Notes under the pieces: generated by a model
Told to the model about the DNA's origin: nothing
Seen by the model: only the letters and a program-made list of their open reading frames with translations
Databases searched by the model: none
Position numbers and translations under genes: made by a program
Part shown: positions 16,407 to 24,896 of the stretch, in pieces
How positions within the stretch are numbered: position 1 is the first letter of the stretch
Layout of the letters: each line of letters starts with the position of its first letter
NCBI RefSeq assembly: GCF_027489515.1
Contig: NZ_JAIXZS010000048.1
Coordinates: 1 to 64,000 of the forward strand
DNA length: 64,000 nucleotides
DNA from: Novosphingobium sp.
GTDB taxonomy: Bacteria > Pseudomonadota > Alphaproteobacteria > Sphingomonadales > Sphingomonadaceae
Direction: 5' to 3'

Positions 16407-16908
16407 CCAGCAGGTCCGATTTGTAATTGGTCAGGGCGTCGTCGGCGATAACGGTAAGGCCATCGACCGCGAGCGCGGGTTTCATGGCATTGAGGCGGGC
16501 AAGCAGGGCGGCAAGCTGGGCATGGCTCATCCGCATGTCGATCGCGGCGCGCGCCCAGCCTTCCTCGGCAGGCACGGCCTCGGAGGCCTTGATATCGCCG
16601 CCGAGCTCCTGCACCGCGGTTTCGATCCGCTCGCGCAGGGCCTCGCTCGCTTCACCGGCATCGGAGGCGGCCATGAACAGTGTGCGAATCTCGCCGGTCT
16701 GCCGCTCTGCCTCTGCCTGCAGCGCGCCGAGCGAGCCAATGCGCAGCTCGTTGGCATGGAATGTCTGGACCAGCGCCTCGCGCCGTGCCGCACGGTCGCT
16801 GAAGCCCGAGACGACCGGGCCGATCACGATTGTCAGCACCAGCGCCACGGCCAGCACGAGGATCAGCACGGCGATGAGCTTGCGCTCGCGGGCAGACATC
16901 GGCCTCAT
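16363..16908 (-). CDS. gspM: Type II secretion system protein GspM
   Basis: A 181-residue protein with one N-terminal membrane helix (LIAVLILVLAVALVLTIVIG) and a coiled-coil-prone periplasmic part, as in GspM. It stabilises GspL in the inner-membrane assembly platform. Its ATG overlaps the gspL stop (ATGA), and its 3' end overlaps the gspC start by 44 bases. A second possible start is ATG 16899. Confidence 0.85.
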   Translation of the reverse strand: MRPMSARERKLIAVLILVLAVALVLTIVIGPVVSGFSDRAARREALVQTFHANELRIGSLGALQAEAERQTGEIRTLFMAASDAGEASEALRERIETAVQELGGDIKASEAVPAEEGWARAAIDMRMSHAQLAALLARLNAMKPALAVDGLTVIADDALTNYKSDLLDVRLEATAPFVPAR

Positions 16909-17915
16909 GCGCCGCCCTCCGCGCGCGGAGTGAGCACCAGATCGAACGGGCGCCCCGTTTCGGTTTCGGCCACAGCTTCGGACCGGCTGGCGCGCACATT
17001 GGCGAACAGGCCCGAGGCCTTGAGCACCGAGACGACGTTGACGCCGGGGGCGGCATAGCCTGCGAGGCGCAGGGATTTCCCGTCCCATTCGAAGCGCTGC
17101 ACCCACGCGTTTGCAGGCAGGGCACCGCCGACCATCGCCATCAGCCGCAAGGGCTGGTGCGAAGCACGCCGGGCATTGAGCGCCTGCACCACTCTGGCGT
17201 TGCCCATGACCCGGTCCTCGATCCGCCGCACGGCGGTGAGGGCAGGGGACTGCGCGTCGACCAGAACCTGCAGACGGTCCACCTGCTGCTGATCGCGCAG
17301 CACCGCGGTGCCGATGTTGACGAGCACGAGCACGGCCACAGCCGACCACCAGAACCGGGCCACTGCGGGACGAGGCGGCAGCAACCCGGCCTTGCGCATC
17401 GCCGGCGCCAGATCGAAATCAAGCCGTTCGCCCGCTGCATCGAGCGGGCCCAGCTGCGCTGGCACAACCCCCGCCGCGCGCGCGGCCTCGGCAATCTCGC
17501 GCGCACGGCTGATCGGCAGGGCACCGACCTGAACGCGGAGCATATCGGCGCCAGTGCCCGCTTCATCGGCCGGGCCCACCGTTCGGATGCCGATCACCAC
17601 GCTGTCTGCCGGGACCGGCATGATGCGGTCTGCATCGAGCGCAACCAGTGCGGCAAGATCGCTCTGCGACATGCGCGGCAGGGTCAGCGTGCGCACGAGG
17701 CACAGCTCGCCCGGGATAACCAGCGCCTCGACCCCCGCCCGGCTCGCCGCCGTCACCGCGCCGTTTTCGTAGCGGTGCCACGCGGTGAGGCTCCGGCCCC
17801 GGACAAGGCCTGCCGGAAGCAGTCCTTCGAGTTCGCGGACCCACCAGTCAAACCCGCCGCGCGCCAGTCGCGCCAGCGTCGTCATGTCGGAATTGAGCAG
17901 TTCGGAAAGGTTCAC
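16905..17915 (-). CDS. gspL: Type II secretion system protein GspL
   Basis: A 336-residue protein with a cytoplasmic actin-like part (about 1-180), one membrane helix (WWSAVAVLVLVNIGTAVL, around 188-206) and a periplasmic PilN-like ferredoxin-fold domain. GspL recruits the ATPase GspE to the membrane. The start overlaps the gspJ stop by four bases. The cytoplasmic domain is shorter than in Vibrio or Klebsiella homologues. Confidence 0.88.
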   Translation of the reverse strand: MNLSELLNSDMTTLARLARGGFDWWVRELEGLLPAGLVRGRSLTAWHRYENGAVTAASRAGVEALVIPGELCLVRTLTLPRMSQSDLAALVALDADRIMPVPADSVVIGIRTVGPADEAGTGADMLRVQVGALPISRAREIAEAARAAGVVPAQLGPLDAAGERLDFDLAPAMRKAGLLPPRPAVARFWWSAVAVLVLVNIGTAVLRDQQQVDRLQVLVDAQSPALTAVRRIEDRVMGNARVVQALNARRASHQPLRLMAMVGGALPANAWVQRFEWDGKSLRLAGYAAPGVNVVSVLKASGLFANVRASRSEAVAETETGRPFDLVLTPRAEGGA

Positions 17916-18601
17916 TGGGCCTCTCCGCAGTCAAGGCTCTTGCGGCCATCCTGGCAAGTAAGTCGCACCCCGCTCATCGGCCGCACCATCAGCACCGGCC
18001 AGCTGCGCGAATCCCCTTCGGCAAAGCCCAGCCGCACCCGCACGAGCTTCGGGGGCTGGGCGCGGTTCTGCCAGCTGTCCTGCCACAGGTCGCGTCCGGT
18101 CAGCCAGTCTGCGCCGAAATAGGCAATGTCCATCCACTGCACCCCTTCGAGCAGCGGCGCGGCATCCCAGCCTTCCACCGATGGCAAGCGGATATCATTG
18201 CCCGCCAGCAGCGGCGCCGTGTAGAGCACCAACTGGCCGCGATTGGTGCGCCGCAGACGGATCGCCTGCAACTGGTGCGCGCCGTTGGCGGCAAAGCCCG
18301 GGGCGGTGAACGTGATCTCGTCGCGGCGGCCGACCATCGCGATCGTATCGCCCAGGCCGCGCACGTCGATCAGCGCGCGCAGCTGTTCGATCCGCGAACG
18401 CAGAAGATTCTGCGCCGCAACGACTTGCTCGATCGCTTCGCCCTGACGCCTCGACGCGCCGTCGAGCCGGGCGATGAGCTGGATGACTGCGGCCAGCAGC
18501 GCCGAGATCATGCCAAACAGCGCGAGCGCGACCAGCATCTCGGCCAGCGTGAAGCCGGCATCGCGCCGGCGAGCGGGATTGATGGCAGTCGCGAGCATCA
18601 T
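17912..18601 (-). CDS. gspJ: Type II secretion system minor pseudopilin GspJ
   Basis: A 229-residue pseudopilin with cleavage motif RDAG before FTLAEMLVALALFG, keeping Glu at mature position 5. The globular part ends with a Cys pair (LTCQDGRKSLDCGEAQ) that may form a disulfide. It belongs to the GspH-I-J-K tip complex. The ATG at 18601 overlaps the gspI stop (ATGA); a second ATG follows at 18598. Confidence 0.9.
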   Translation of the reverse strand: MMLATAINPARRRDAGFTLAEMLVALALFGMISALLAAVIQLIARLDGASRRQGEAIEQVVAAQNLLRSRIEQLRALIDVRGLGDTIAMVGRRDEITFTAPGFAANGAHQLQAIRLRRTNRGQLVLYTAPLLAGNDIRLPSVEGWDAAPLLEGVQWMDIAYFGADWLTGRDLWQDSWQNRAQPPKLVRVRLGFAEGDSRSWPVLMVRPMSGVRLTCQDGRKSLDCGEAQ

Positions 18602-18984
18602 TGCTGCGCCTTCAGCGTGGTCAGCCGCGCCAGAACGCGGCCCGTGGCGGCATCGCTCACCGCCACGCTGACGGTCTCGAGCGGGAGGCCATCTGCCGCC
18701 TCGCCCGAATAGCCCTCGTTCGCGATGGCCCAGGCATAACGGCCATCGGCCCCGCGCGCCGCAATGGGTGAGGTCACGCCTGGCACGCTGGCTGCCGCCA
18801 GCACCGAGCGGGCGAGCAGCAGCGCCTGCCGCTGCTCTGCGGCGGCCGAGGCAGTGCGGCCCATCTGCCATACCGAATCGAACACCAGCGCGGCCATCAG
18901 CGCGGCGATGGCCAGCGCCACCAGCGCTTCGACAAGCAGAAAGCCGCGCTCGCGCGGATCGGGCTGCAGGGCTCGGGTCTGCAT
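18598..18984 (-). CDS. gspI: Type II secretion system minor pseudopilin GspI
   Basis: A 128-residue pseudopilin with cleavage motif RERG before FLLVEALVALAIAAL. GspI nucleates the pseudopilus tip with GspJ and GspK. Three bases separate its ATG from the gspH stop. Confidence 0.9.
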   Translation of the reverse strand: MQTRALQPDPRERGFLLVEALVALAIAALMAALVFDSVWQMGRTASAAAEQRQALLLARSVLAAASVPGVTSPIAARGADGRYAWAIANEGYSGEAADGLPLETVSVAVSDAATGRVLARLTTLKAQQ

Positions 18985-18987
18985 CGT

Positions 18988-19443
18988 TCAGGCCCCGCCC
19001 GCACCGACGGCACGCAGACCGGCGCCCGCGCGCGGCACATCGAACGCAGCGGCATCGCGCCCCGTGCCCAGCACCAGCTGGCCGCCGGTCGTGCTGCCAT
19101 CGGGGTAAAACATGATGGTCTGCGGCCGCATCGTGAGCCGGATCTGCCCGGTCGCATCAAGCGTGATCCGGCGCGTGCCGCCAACGAGCAGCGCCGGCGC
19201 ATCGCGGTCTGCGCTCAGAGCCACCGGCCCGCCGCTGCGCAGCGCCATCGCCCGCGCGGCTTCCACGCCCGCTGCCACCTGCTCGCGCGCCAACCGCTGC
19301 CTGATCGCGAGCGTTGCGGTTCCGATCTGCGGATAGAGCAGCCCCGTGATCAGGCCGGTGATGGCCAGCACCACAAGCATTTCCAGCAGCGTGAAGCCGC
19401 TATCGGCGCGTTTGGCCGGGGGAAGGGCGGAGGCACGCAGCAT
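18988..19443 (-). CDS. gspH: Type II secretion system minor pseudopilin GspH
   Basis: A 151-residue pseudopilin with cleavage motif ADSG before FTLLEMLVVLAITGL and a GspH-like C-terminal sheet (IMFYPDGSTTGGQLVL). It bridges the tip complex to the GspG shaft. The start is three bases after the gspG stop. Confidence 0.9.
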   Translation of the reverse strand: MLRASALPPAKRADSGFTLLEMLVVLAITGLITGLLYPQIGTATLAIRQRLAREQVAAGVEAARAMALRSGGPVALSADRDAPALLVGGTRRITLDATGQIRLTMRPQTIMFYPDGSTTGGQLVLGTGRDAAAFDVPRAGAGLRAVGAGGA

Positions 19444-19446
19444 CGC

Positions 19447-19890
19447 TTACCAGTTGCCGAGGTCCTTGGCCTCGCCCGTGCCGCCTTCGGTATTGTCTGA
19501 TCCCAGCGAATAGACGTCGATCTCGCCGTGCTTGCCGGGATTGGCATAGCGATAGGTGTTGCCCCAGGGATCGGTCAGCGCTGCGCTGTTCGGCAGATAG
19601 GGCCCGCGCCAGTTCGGCATCCCGGCGGGCTGGGTGACAAGCGCCTGCAGCCCTTCCTGATTGGTCGGGTAGCGCCCGGCATCGAGCCGCAGCAGCTTCA
19701 TCGCGGCATCGACATTCTTGACCTGCACCGCCGCCGTCTCGCTCTTGGAACTCGACAGGTACTTGATCACCTGCGGCCCGACGATCGCATAGAGCAGGCC
19801 GAGAATGGCGAGCACCACGAGCAGTTCGAGCAGGGTGAAGCCGTTGCGGACGGGGCCCTTGCGATGAGGGATGTTGTTCCTGATTTTCAT
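19447..19890 (-). CDS. gspG: Type II secretion system major pseudopilin GspG
   Basis: A 147-residue major pseudopilin. The cleavage site is VRNG before FTLLELLVVLAILGL. The family block RYPTNQEGLQALV, then WRGPYLPNS and DPWGNTYRYANPGKHGE, is complete, including the acidic residues that bind Ca2+ near the C terminus (SDNTEGGTGEAKD). It polymerises into the piston-like pseudopilus. Its ATG overlaps the gspF stop. Confidence 0.96.
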   Translation of the reverse strand: MKIRNNIPHRKGPVRNGFTLLELLVVLAILGLLYAIVGPQVIKYLSSSKSETAAVQVKNVDAAMKLLRLDAGRYPTNQEGLQALVTQPAGMPNWRGPYLPNSAALTDPWGNTYRYANPGKHGEIDVYSLGSDNTEGGTGEAKDLGNW

Positions 19891-21101
19891 TGTGACACCG
19901 CCAGATCGTTGAAACCGAGAATTGCCGACATGATCGAGGCCACCATGGCCGCGACTAGCACGCCGAGCGAGACGACGATCACCGGTGTCGCCACCGCGAT
20001 CACCCGCTCCAGCCGAACCTTGACGTCGCGGTCGAGCACCGTCGCAAGCCGCGCAAGCATGGGGCCAAGCTGCGAGGTTTCCTCGCCCGTGCGGATGAAG
20101 CTGAGCGCCATGGTCGGCAGCACGCGCCGCTCGGCGAGCGGGGCGGCCAGACCTCCGCCCTGCCGCACGATATCGGTCACCTCGCCGATGCCGGCATTCA
20201 TGTGGCCATTGGTCACTGTGCGCCGTGCAAGCGCGAGGGCATTCGGCAGCGGTACGCCGCCTTCGATCAGCGCGCCGAGGCTGCGAGCAAAGCGCACCGT
20301 CTCGATGTTGCGGACGAGCACGCCGATCTGCGGCACGTCGAGGATCGTGCGGTCGAGCCAGGCCTTGCCCCCCGGCCGCGCCAGCGCCGCGCGCGCAGAA
20401 AGGCCCGCGCCCGCCAGCACGGCGAGAATGATCAGGCCATTGGCGCGCACGAACTGGCTCGCGCCCATCACGAACAGCGAGGCGGCGGGCAGCTTTCCCG
20501 GCGGCGCGGAGGCAAACAGCCCCTCGAACTGCGGGACCACGAACAGCAGCATGAGCAGGATCACCCCGAGCGCGATGACCCCGATTGCGATCGGGTAGGT
20601 CATCGCCGAACCGATCTGGCGGCGCTGCTCGTCGGCCTGCTCCAGCATCTGCGCGAGCCGGGCCAGCGCCTCGCCCAGCTTGCCGTTGGCCTCGCCCGCC
20701 TCGGTCATCGCGGGGGCGAGGCCGGGAAAAAGATCCGGATGCGCGGCAAGCGCGGCGGAGAGCGGCTTGCCCTCACGCACCGCGGCGAGCACTTCGGCGA
20801 GGCGCGCGCGCAGCGGCGGCTGTTCGACATTCTCGACCGCGATGGCCAGCGCCCGGTCGAGCGGCAGGCCTGCCTGCAGCAGCACGCCAAGCTCGGCAAA
20901 GACATTGGTGACAAGGCGTGAGGGCGTCTTGCTGCCACGCTTGCGCGCGGCGGCAGCACCGGCCTTCGGCTCGGCAATCTCGATCGGGCGCATGCCGGAC
21001 TTGCGCATCGTCGCGATCGCATCTTCGCGGCTGGCCGCCTCGATCTGGCCGGAAACGGCCGATCCGCTCGCCGCGAGCGCCCGGTACTGGAAGGTCGCCA
21101 C
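19887..21101 (-). CDS. gspF: Type II secretion system inner-membrane platform protein GspF
   Basis: A 404-residue polytopic protein with two T2SF domains, each a cytoplasmic helical bundle followed by membrane helices (IGVIALGVILLMLLFVVPQF and IAVATPVIVVSLGVLVAAMV among them). GTG 21101 is chosen because it gives the canonical N terminus (ATFQYRALAASG) and the typical family length of about 405; the frame is open farther upstream inside gspE. The spacing to the gspE stop is five bases. Confidence 0.94.
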   Translation of the reverse strand: MATFQYRALAASGSAVSGQIEAASREDAIATMRKSGMRPIEIAEPKAGAAAARKRGSKTPSRLVTNVFAELGVLLQAGLPLDRALAIAVENVEQPPLRARLAEVLAAVREGKPLSAALAAHPDLFPGLAPAMTEAGEANGKLGEALARLAQMLEQADEQRRQIGSAMTYPIAIGVIALGVILLMLLFVVPQFEGLFASAPPGKLPAASLFVMGASQFVRANGLIILAVLAGAGLSARAALARPGGKAWLDRTILDVPQIGVLVRNIETVRFARSLGALIEGGVPLPNALALARRTVTNGHMNAGIGEVTDIVRQGGGLAAPLAERRVLPTMALSFIRTGEETSQLGPMLARLATVLDRDVKVRLERVIAVATPVIVVSLGVLVAAMVASIMSAILGFNDLAVSQ

Positions 21102-21106
21102 CCTGC

Positions 21107-22939
21107 TCAGTCCTCGCTCGCGACGCGCAGGACTTCTTCGAGCGCGGTGAGACCGAGCCGCGCCTTGGCAATGCCGTCGCCGCGCAAGGTGCCGAACCCT
21201 GCGCGCGCCGCCGCTTCGGCAATCGTGCGCGTATCGGCGCGGTGCAGGATCAACGCGGCCATGTCGCGGTCGATGCGGATGAATTCGAAGACCGCCATGC
21301 GCCCGGCATAGCCCGAATTCTTGCACCGCGGGCAGCCAACGGGGCGATAGAAGGTATGGCTCTCGTGCGCGTGCGCTGCGATTCCGAGCCGTTCGAGCAG
21401 CGCCGGGTCCGCCTCGTAGGGCTCACGGCAATGCGGACAGAGCCGCCGCACCAGCCGCTGCGCGAGTACACCCGTCAGCACCGAGGACAGCAGGAACGGC
21501 TCCACCCCCATATCGAGCAGGCGGGTGACGGCCCCTGCTGCGGTATTGGTGTGCAGCGTCGAGAGGATCATGTGACCGGTGAGTGCGGCCTGCACCGCGA
21601 TCTGCGCGGTTTCGGTGTCGCGAATTTCGCCGACCATCATCACGTCTGGATCCTGGCGCAGGAACGAGCGCAGCGCGGAGGAAAACGTGTAGCCGATGCC
21701 CGGGTTGATCTGGCTCTGCACCACGCCGGGGAGGCGGTACTCGATCGGGTCCTCGATCGTCGTCAGCTTGCGCTCGGGCGCGTTGAGGTGCGCGAGCGCG
21801 GCATAGAGCGTGGTCGTCTTGCCCGAGCCGGTCGGCCCCGTCACCAGCATGATGCCGTGCGGCTGCGCCAGCGCGCCAAGGAATTGCGCTTCAAGATCAG
21901 CGTCAAAGCCCAGCGACTTGGGATCGAGCGAGAGGTTCGATCGGTCGAGAATGCGCATGACCACGCTCTCGCCATGGATCGAGGGCGCCGTCGCGACGCG
22001 CAGATCGATCTCGTGCCCGCGCACCGTCAGCCGCAGCCGGCCGTCCTGCGGCAGGCGGCGCTCTGCAATGTTGAGATTGGCCATGACCTTGATGCGGCTC
22101 ACCACCGGTGCGCGCATTGCGGCAGGCTTGGGCGCCATTTCGCGCAGCATGCCATCGATGCGGAAGCGCACGGCGAGGCGGTCGTCGGTCGGCTCGAGAT
22201 GAATGTCGGAAGCGCGCGCGTCGACGGCATCGGCGATCAGGCGGTTGACCGCGCGGATCACCGGCGCATCGCTGACCATGTCCTTAAGTCGCTCGAGATC
22301 GCCCTCGTCGACTTCGTCCTCGACTTCGGCTGCCGCCTCTGCGCGGTAGAGCCGGTCGATAGCGGCATCGATATCGCCGCCGCGCGCAACGCAGCGCTCG
22401 ACCCGGCGGCCTGTGGCAAAGGCGATGCCTTCTACCGCATCGCGGTCAAGCGGATTGGCCATGGCGACCACCACCGCCGTGCCTTCAATGCGCAGCGGCA
22501 CGGCGCGGCGATCGCGCAGGAAGGGAGCGGAAACCTCCGGCACGGCGGCGCTTTCCGCCGGAAAGCTCGTCGCGTCGACGAGCGGCAAATCGAGCGCGCG
22601 GGCGAGCGCAGCGGCGAGCGCATCTTCCGAGATCAGACCGAGCCGGGTGACGATCTTGTCGAGCGTCTCACCCGTCTCGCTTTCGACCAGCCGCGCGCGG
22701 GCCAGCGCTTCCTCGGGCATCGCGGTCTCGCGCCGCAGGATCGCCATGAGGCCATCCGAGGGGTCGCCGGAAAATTCCGCGAATCTGGCCGGATCGGATT
22801 CTTTTCCGCCTGAACCGTGCCGCGCAGCCCCGGACGGGTGCGGGCCAGAGCTTTGCCCGGAGCCGCTGCCTGGCCCGCTCACAGCCCCATGCCCGGCGCT
22901 ATCCGCCGAAGAAGCAAGGGAATTGATGGAAGCAGACAT
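21107..22939 (-). CDS. gspE: Type II secretion system ATPase GspE
   Basis: A 610-residue secretion ATPase. The N-terminal 60 residues are Ser/Gly-rich and unusual. They are followed by the N1E/N2E domains and the ATPase core: Walker A GPTGSGKTTTL (near residue 367), Asp box TIEDPIEYRLPG, Walker B LRQDPDVMMVGEIRD and a His box (LSTLHTN). A tetracysteine zinc module (CPHC and CPRC) sits near 500-540. It powers pseudopilus assembly. It is the first gene of the minus-strand operon, divergent from the two-partner secretion locus. Confidence 0.95.
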   Translation of the reverse strand: MSASINSLASSADSAGHGAVSGPGSGSGQSSGPHPSGAARHGSGGKESDPARFAEFSGDPSDGLMAILRRETAMPEEALARARLVESETGETLDKIVTRLGLISEDALAAALARALDLPLVDATSFPAESAAVPEVSAPFLRDRRAVPLRIEGTAVVVAMANPLDRDAVEGIAFATGRRVERCVARGGDIDAAIDRLYRAEAAAEVEDEVDEGDLERLKDMVSDAPVIRAVNRLIADAVDARASDIHLEPTDDRLAVRFRIDGMLREMAPKPAAMRAPVVSRIKVMANLNIAERRLPQDGRLRLTVRGHEIDLRVATAPSIHGESVVMRILDRSNLSLDPKSLGFDADLEAQFLGALAQPHGIMLVTGPTGSGKTTTLYAALAHLNAPERKLTTIEDPIEYRLPGVVQSQINPGIGYTFSSALRSFLRQDPDVMMVGEIRDTETAQIAVQAALTGHMILSTLHTNTAAGAVTRLLDMGVEPFLLSSVLTGVLAQRLVRRLCPHCREPYEADPALLERLGIAAHAHESHTFYRPVGCPRCKNSGYAGRMAVFEFIRIDRDMAALILHRADTRTIAEAAARAGFGTLRGDGIAKARLGLTALEEVLRVASED

Positions 22940-23249
22940 GGATCATCGAGCCTTGCGCAGTGCGGAGCATGACCTGCACTCGGCAATGCTGCGGCCGCAG
23001 CGTTTATGCGCGGCATGTGACAAATCCGTTTCCAACACGCGCACCCTCATACCCCATTGCCCGCGCTGTTTAGCACTGAAACTTGGCCGAAAACGCACCT
23101 TTCCGCAATCCGCGCAAGTGAAAGGCCGATGCATCGCGGTCGGCAGGTTCGTCGCAAAAGTTACACATTGGGATCCCAATGGCGGACTTGGTGAATCGGA
23201 CCTTGGGGGGCCGGTCAGTCAGGGGTCGGTCTTTCCGGACAGATGCGCC
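22940..23249. other. Divergent intergenic region between gspE and tpsB
   Basis: About 310 bases that should hold the promoters of both the type II and the two-partner secretion operons. No gene is supported. The one conspicuous element is a perfect 16-base palindrome, listed separately. Confidence 0.5.
23166..23181. promoter_or_regulatory. Perfect 16-base palindrome upstream of tpsB (candidate operator)
   Basis: CATTGGGATCCCAATG reads identically on both strands and lies 69 bases before the tpsB ATG. Its position and symmetry suit a dimeric regulator; which one is unknown. Confidence 0.4.
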
Positions 23250-24896
23250 ATGTCTTGCGGCCATACTAAATCTGCGCGGCTGCGCGCGCTGTATGCTTCG
23301 TTCGTGGGAGCGGCTGCGCTCTGCGCGTCCTCGGCGCACGCGCAGGACGCTGCGGCGGCGCCCGAACGCTTTACGGTCGAGGCGATCGATGTCGTCGGTG
23401 CAACCGTGCTCAGCGCCGACGAGATCGAGAACGCGATCTATCCGTACACCGGAGAGAACAAGACAGCCGCCGATCTCGAAGCCGCGCGCAAGGCGCTGCA
23501 GGATGTTTATGCTGCCAAGGGTTATGAAGCGGCGGTCGTCGATATCCCGCCGCAGGACAATGTCCGCTTCGCCCAGGGCTATATCCAGATCCGCGTTTCC
23601 GAAGCGCCGGTCGGCGAGGTACGCGTGGCCGGCGCCAAGTTCCATTCGGCCGATGCCGTGCGCGCGCAGCTGCCTTCGGTCGAGGCTGGCAAGCCGCTCA
23701 ATCTCGCGGCCCTGCAGAAGCAACTGGCCGAGGCCAACCGCATTCCCGACCGCACGGTCACGCCATCGTTCAAGCCGAGCAAGACCGAGGGCGCCATCGA
23801 TGTCGAGCTGAAGGTCAAGGACAGCTTCCCGGTCCACGGTTCGCTCGAACTCAACAACGACAATAGTCCGAATACCGACCGGCTGCGCCTGTCCGCCTCG
23901 CTTCGGTACACCAACCTGTGGGGCGCGGGGCACACGCTGTCGGGCTCCTACATCGTCGCCCCGCGCGATCGGCGGCAGACCGAGGTAATTTCGGGTTCCT
24001 ACAACGCCCCTCTGCTCGGCACGCCTTGGTCGCTGGTGCTGTTCGGGTTCAAGTCCAACAGCAATATCGCAGCCCTCGGCGGTACGCAGGTGCTGGGCAA
24101 CGGCTATCAGGTCGGCGCGCGCGCGATCTACCGGCTCTCCGGGGAGAAGGCCGATCAGACATTCTCGTTCGGGCTTGATTACAAGGACTTCAAACAGAAC
24201 ATCGTGATCAAGGGCGAGCTCGCAAGCCAGGCCCCGATCCGCTACATTCCGCTCGTTCTGGGCTATTCTTACACGCGCCCCGGCGAAAAGAGCGAGCTCG
24301 ACATCAACATCGGTGCAACGCTCGGCCTGCGCGTGATCAAGCGCCTCGTCTGCGCCGATCTTTCGCAGACGGCGAACTGCACGCTGGAAGACCAGCTCTC
24401 GCTGCGCGACTTCAACGCGCGCGAAAACTTCGCGCATATCAACGCCGACATCACGTGGACCCGGCTGATCGCCGACGACGTCAGCCTGATCTTCAAGGTG
24501 GCCGGCCAGTATGCCGACAGCCACCTCGTCTCGAACGAGCAGTTCGGCATCGGCGGCGAAGGCTCAGTGCGTGGCTACTTCCAGTCCGAGGCGGTGGGCG
24601 ATCGCGGCTATGCCGGCACGGTTCAGCTCGACGGGCCCTCGCTTGCCGGCAGCCTGCCCGACTTCGTCGGCGAGCTCAGGCCCTATGTCTTTGTCGATTA
24701 CGGCCTTGTCGGGATCATCAACCCGCTGGCCGACCAGCGCGCGCGCTTTGGCGAGGCCAGCGTGGGCGGGGGCCTGCGCCTGCGCCTGTTCAAGCACCTT
24801 GTCGGCGGTCTGACCGTCGGCGTCCCGCTCACCACATTGTCCGATTCCGAACGCGGCAAGGCCCGCGTCGTCTTTACAGCCAGGGGCGAATTCTGA
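23250..24896 (+). CDS. ShlB/FhaC/HecB family two-partner secretion transporter (TpsB)
   Basis: A 548-residue outer-membrane Omp85-superfamily transporter. A signal peptide (ALYASFVGAAALCASSAHAQ) is followed by a POTRA_2 domain (FTVEAIDVVGATVLSADEIE), a second POTRA (VGEVRVAGAKFHSADAVRAQ) and a 16-strand barrel. The conserved loop-6 motif is VRGY (Val440-Tyr443), and the chain ends in Phe. TpsB proteins recognise the TPS domain of a TpsA exoprotein and thread it to the surface; here that partner is encoded at 29737. ATG 23250 is the start nearest the signal peptide. The stop overlaps the next start (TGATG), so translation is coupled to the ExbB-like gene. Confidence 0.92.
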   Translation: MSCGHTKSARLRALYASFVGAAALCASSAHAQDAAAAPERFTVEAIDVVGATVLSADEIENAIYPYTGENKTAADLEAARKALQDVYAAKGYEAAVVDIPPQDNVRFAQGYIQIRVSEAPVGEVRVAGAKFHSADAVRAQLPSVEAGKPLNLAALQKQLAEANRIPDRTVTPSFKPSKTEGAIDVELKVKDSFPVHGSLELNNDNSPNTDRLRLSASLRYTNLWGAGHTLSGSYIVAPRDRRQTEVISGSYNAPLLGTPWSLVLFGFKSNSNIAALGGTQVLGNGYQVGARAIYRLSGEKADQTFSFGLDYKDFKQNIVIKGELASQAPIRYIPLVLGYSYTRPGEKSELDINIGATLGLRVIKRLVCADLSQTANCTLEDQLSLRDFNARENFAHINADITWTRLIADDVSLIFKVAGQYADSHLVSNEQFGIGGEGSVRGYFQSEAVGDRGYAGTVQLDGPSLAGSLPDFVGELRPYVFVDYGLVGIINPLADQRARFGEASVGGGLRLRLFKHLVGGLTVGVPLTTLSDSERGKARVVFTARGEF

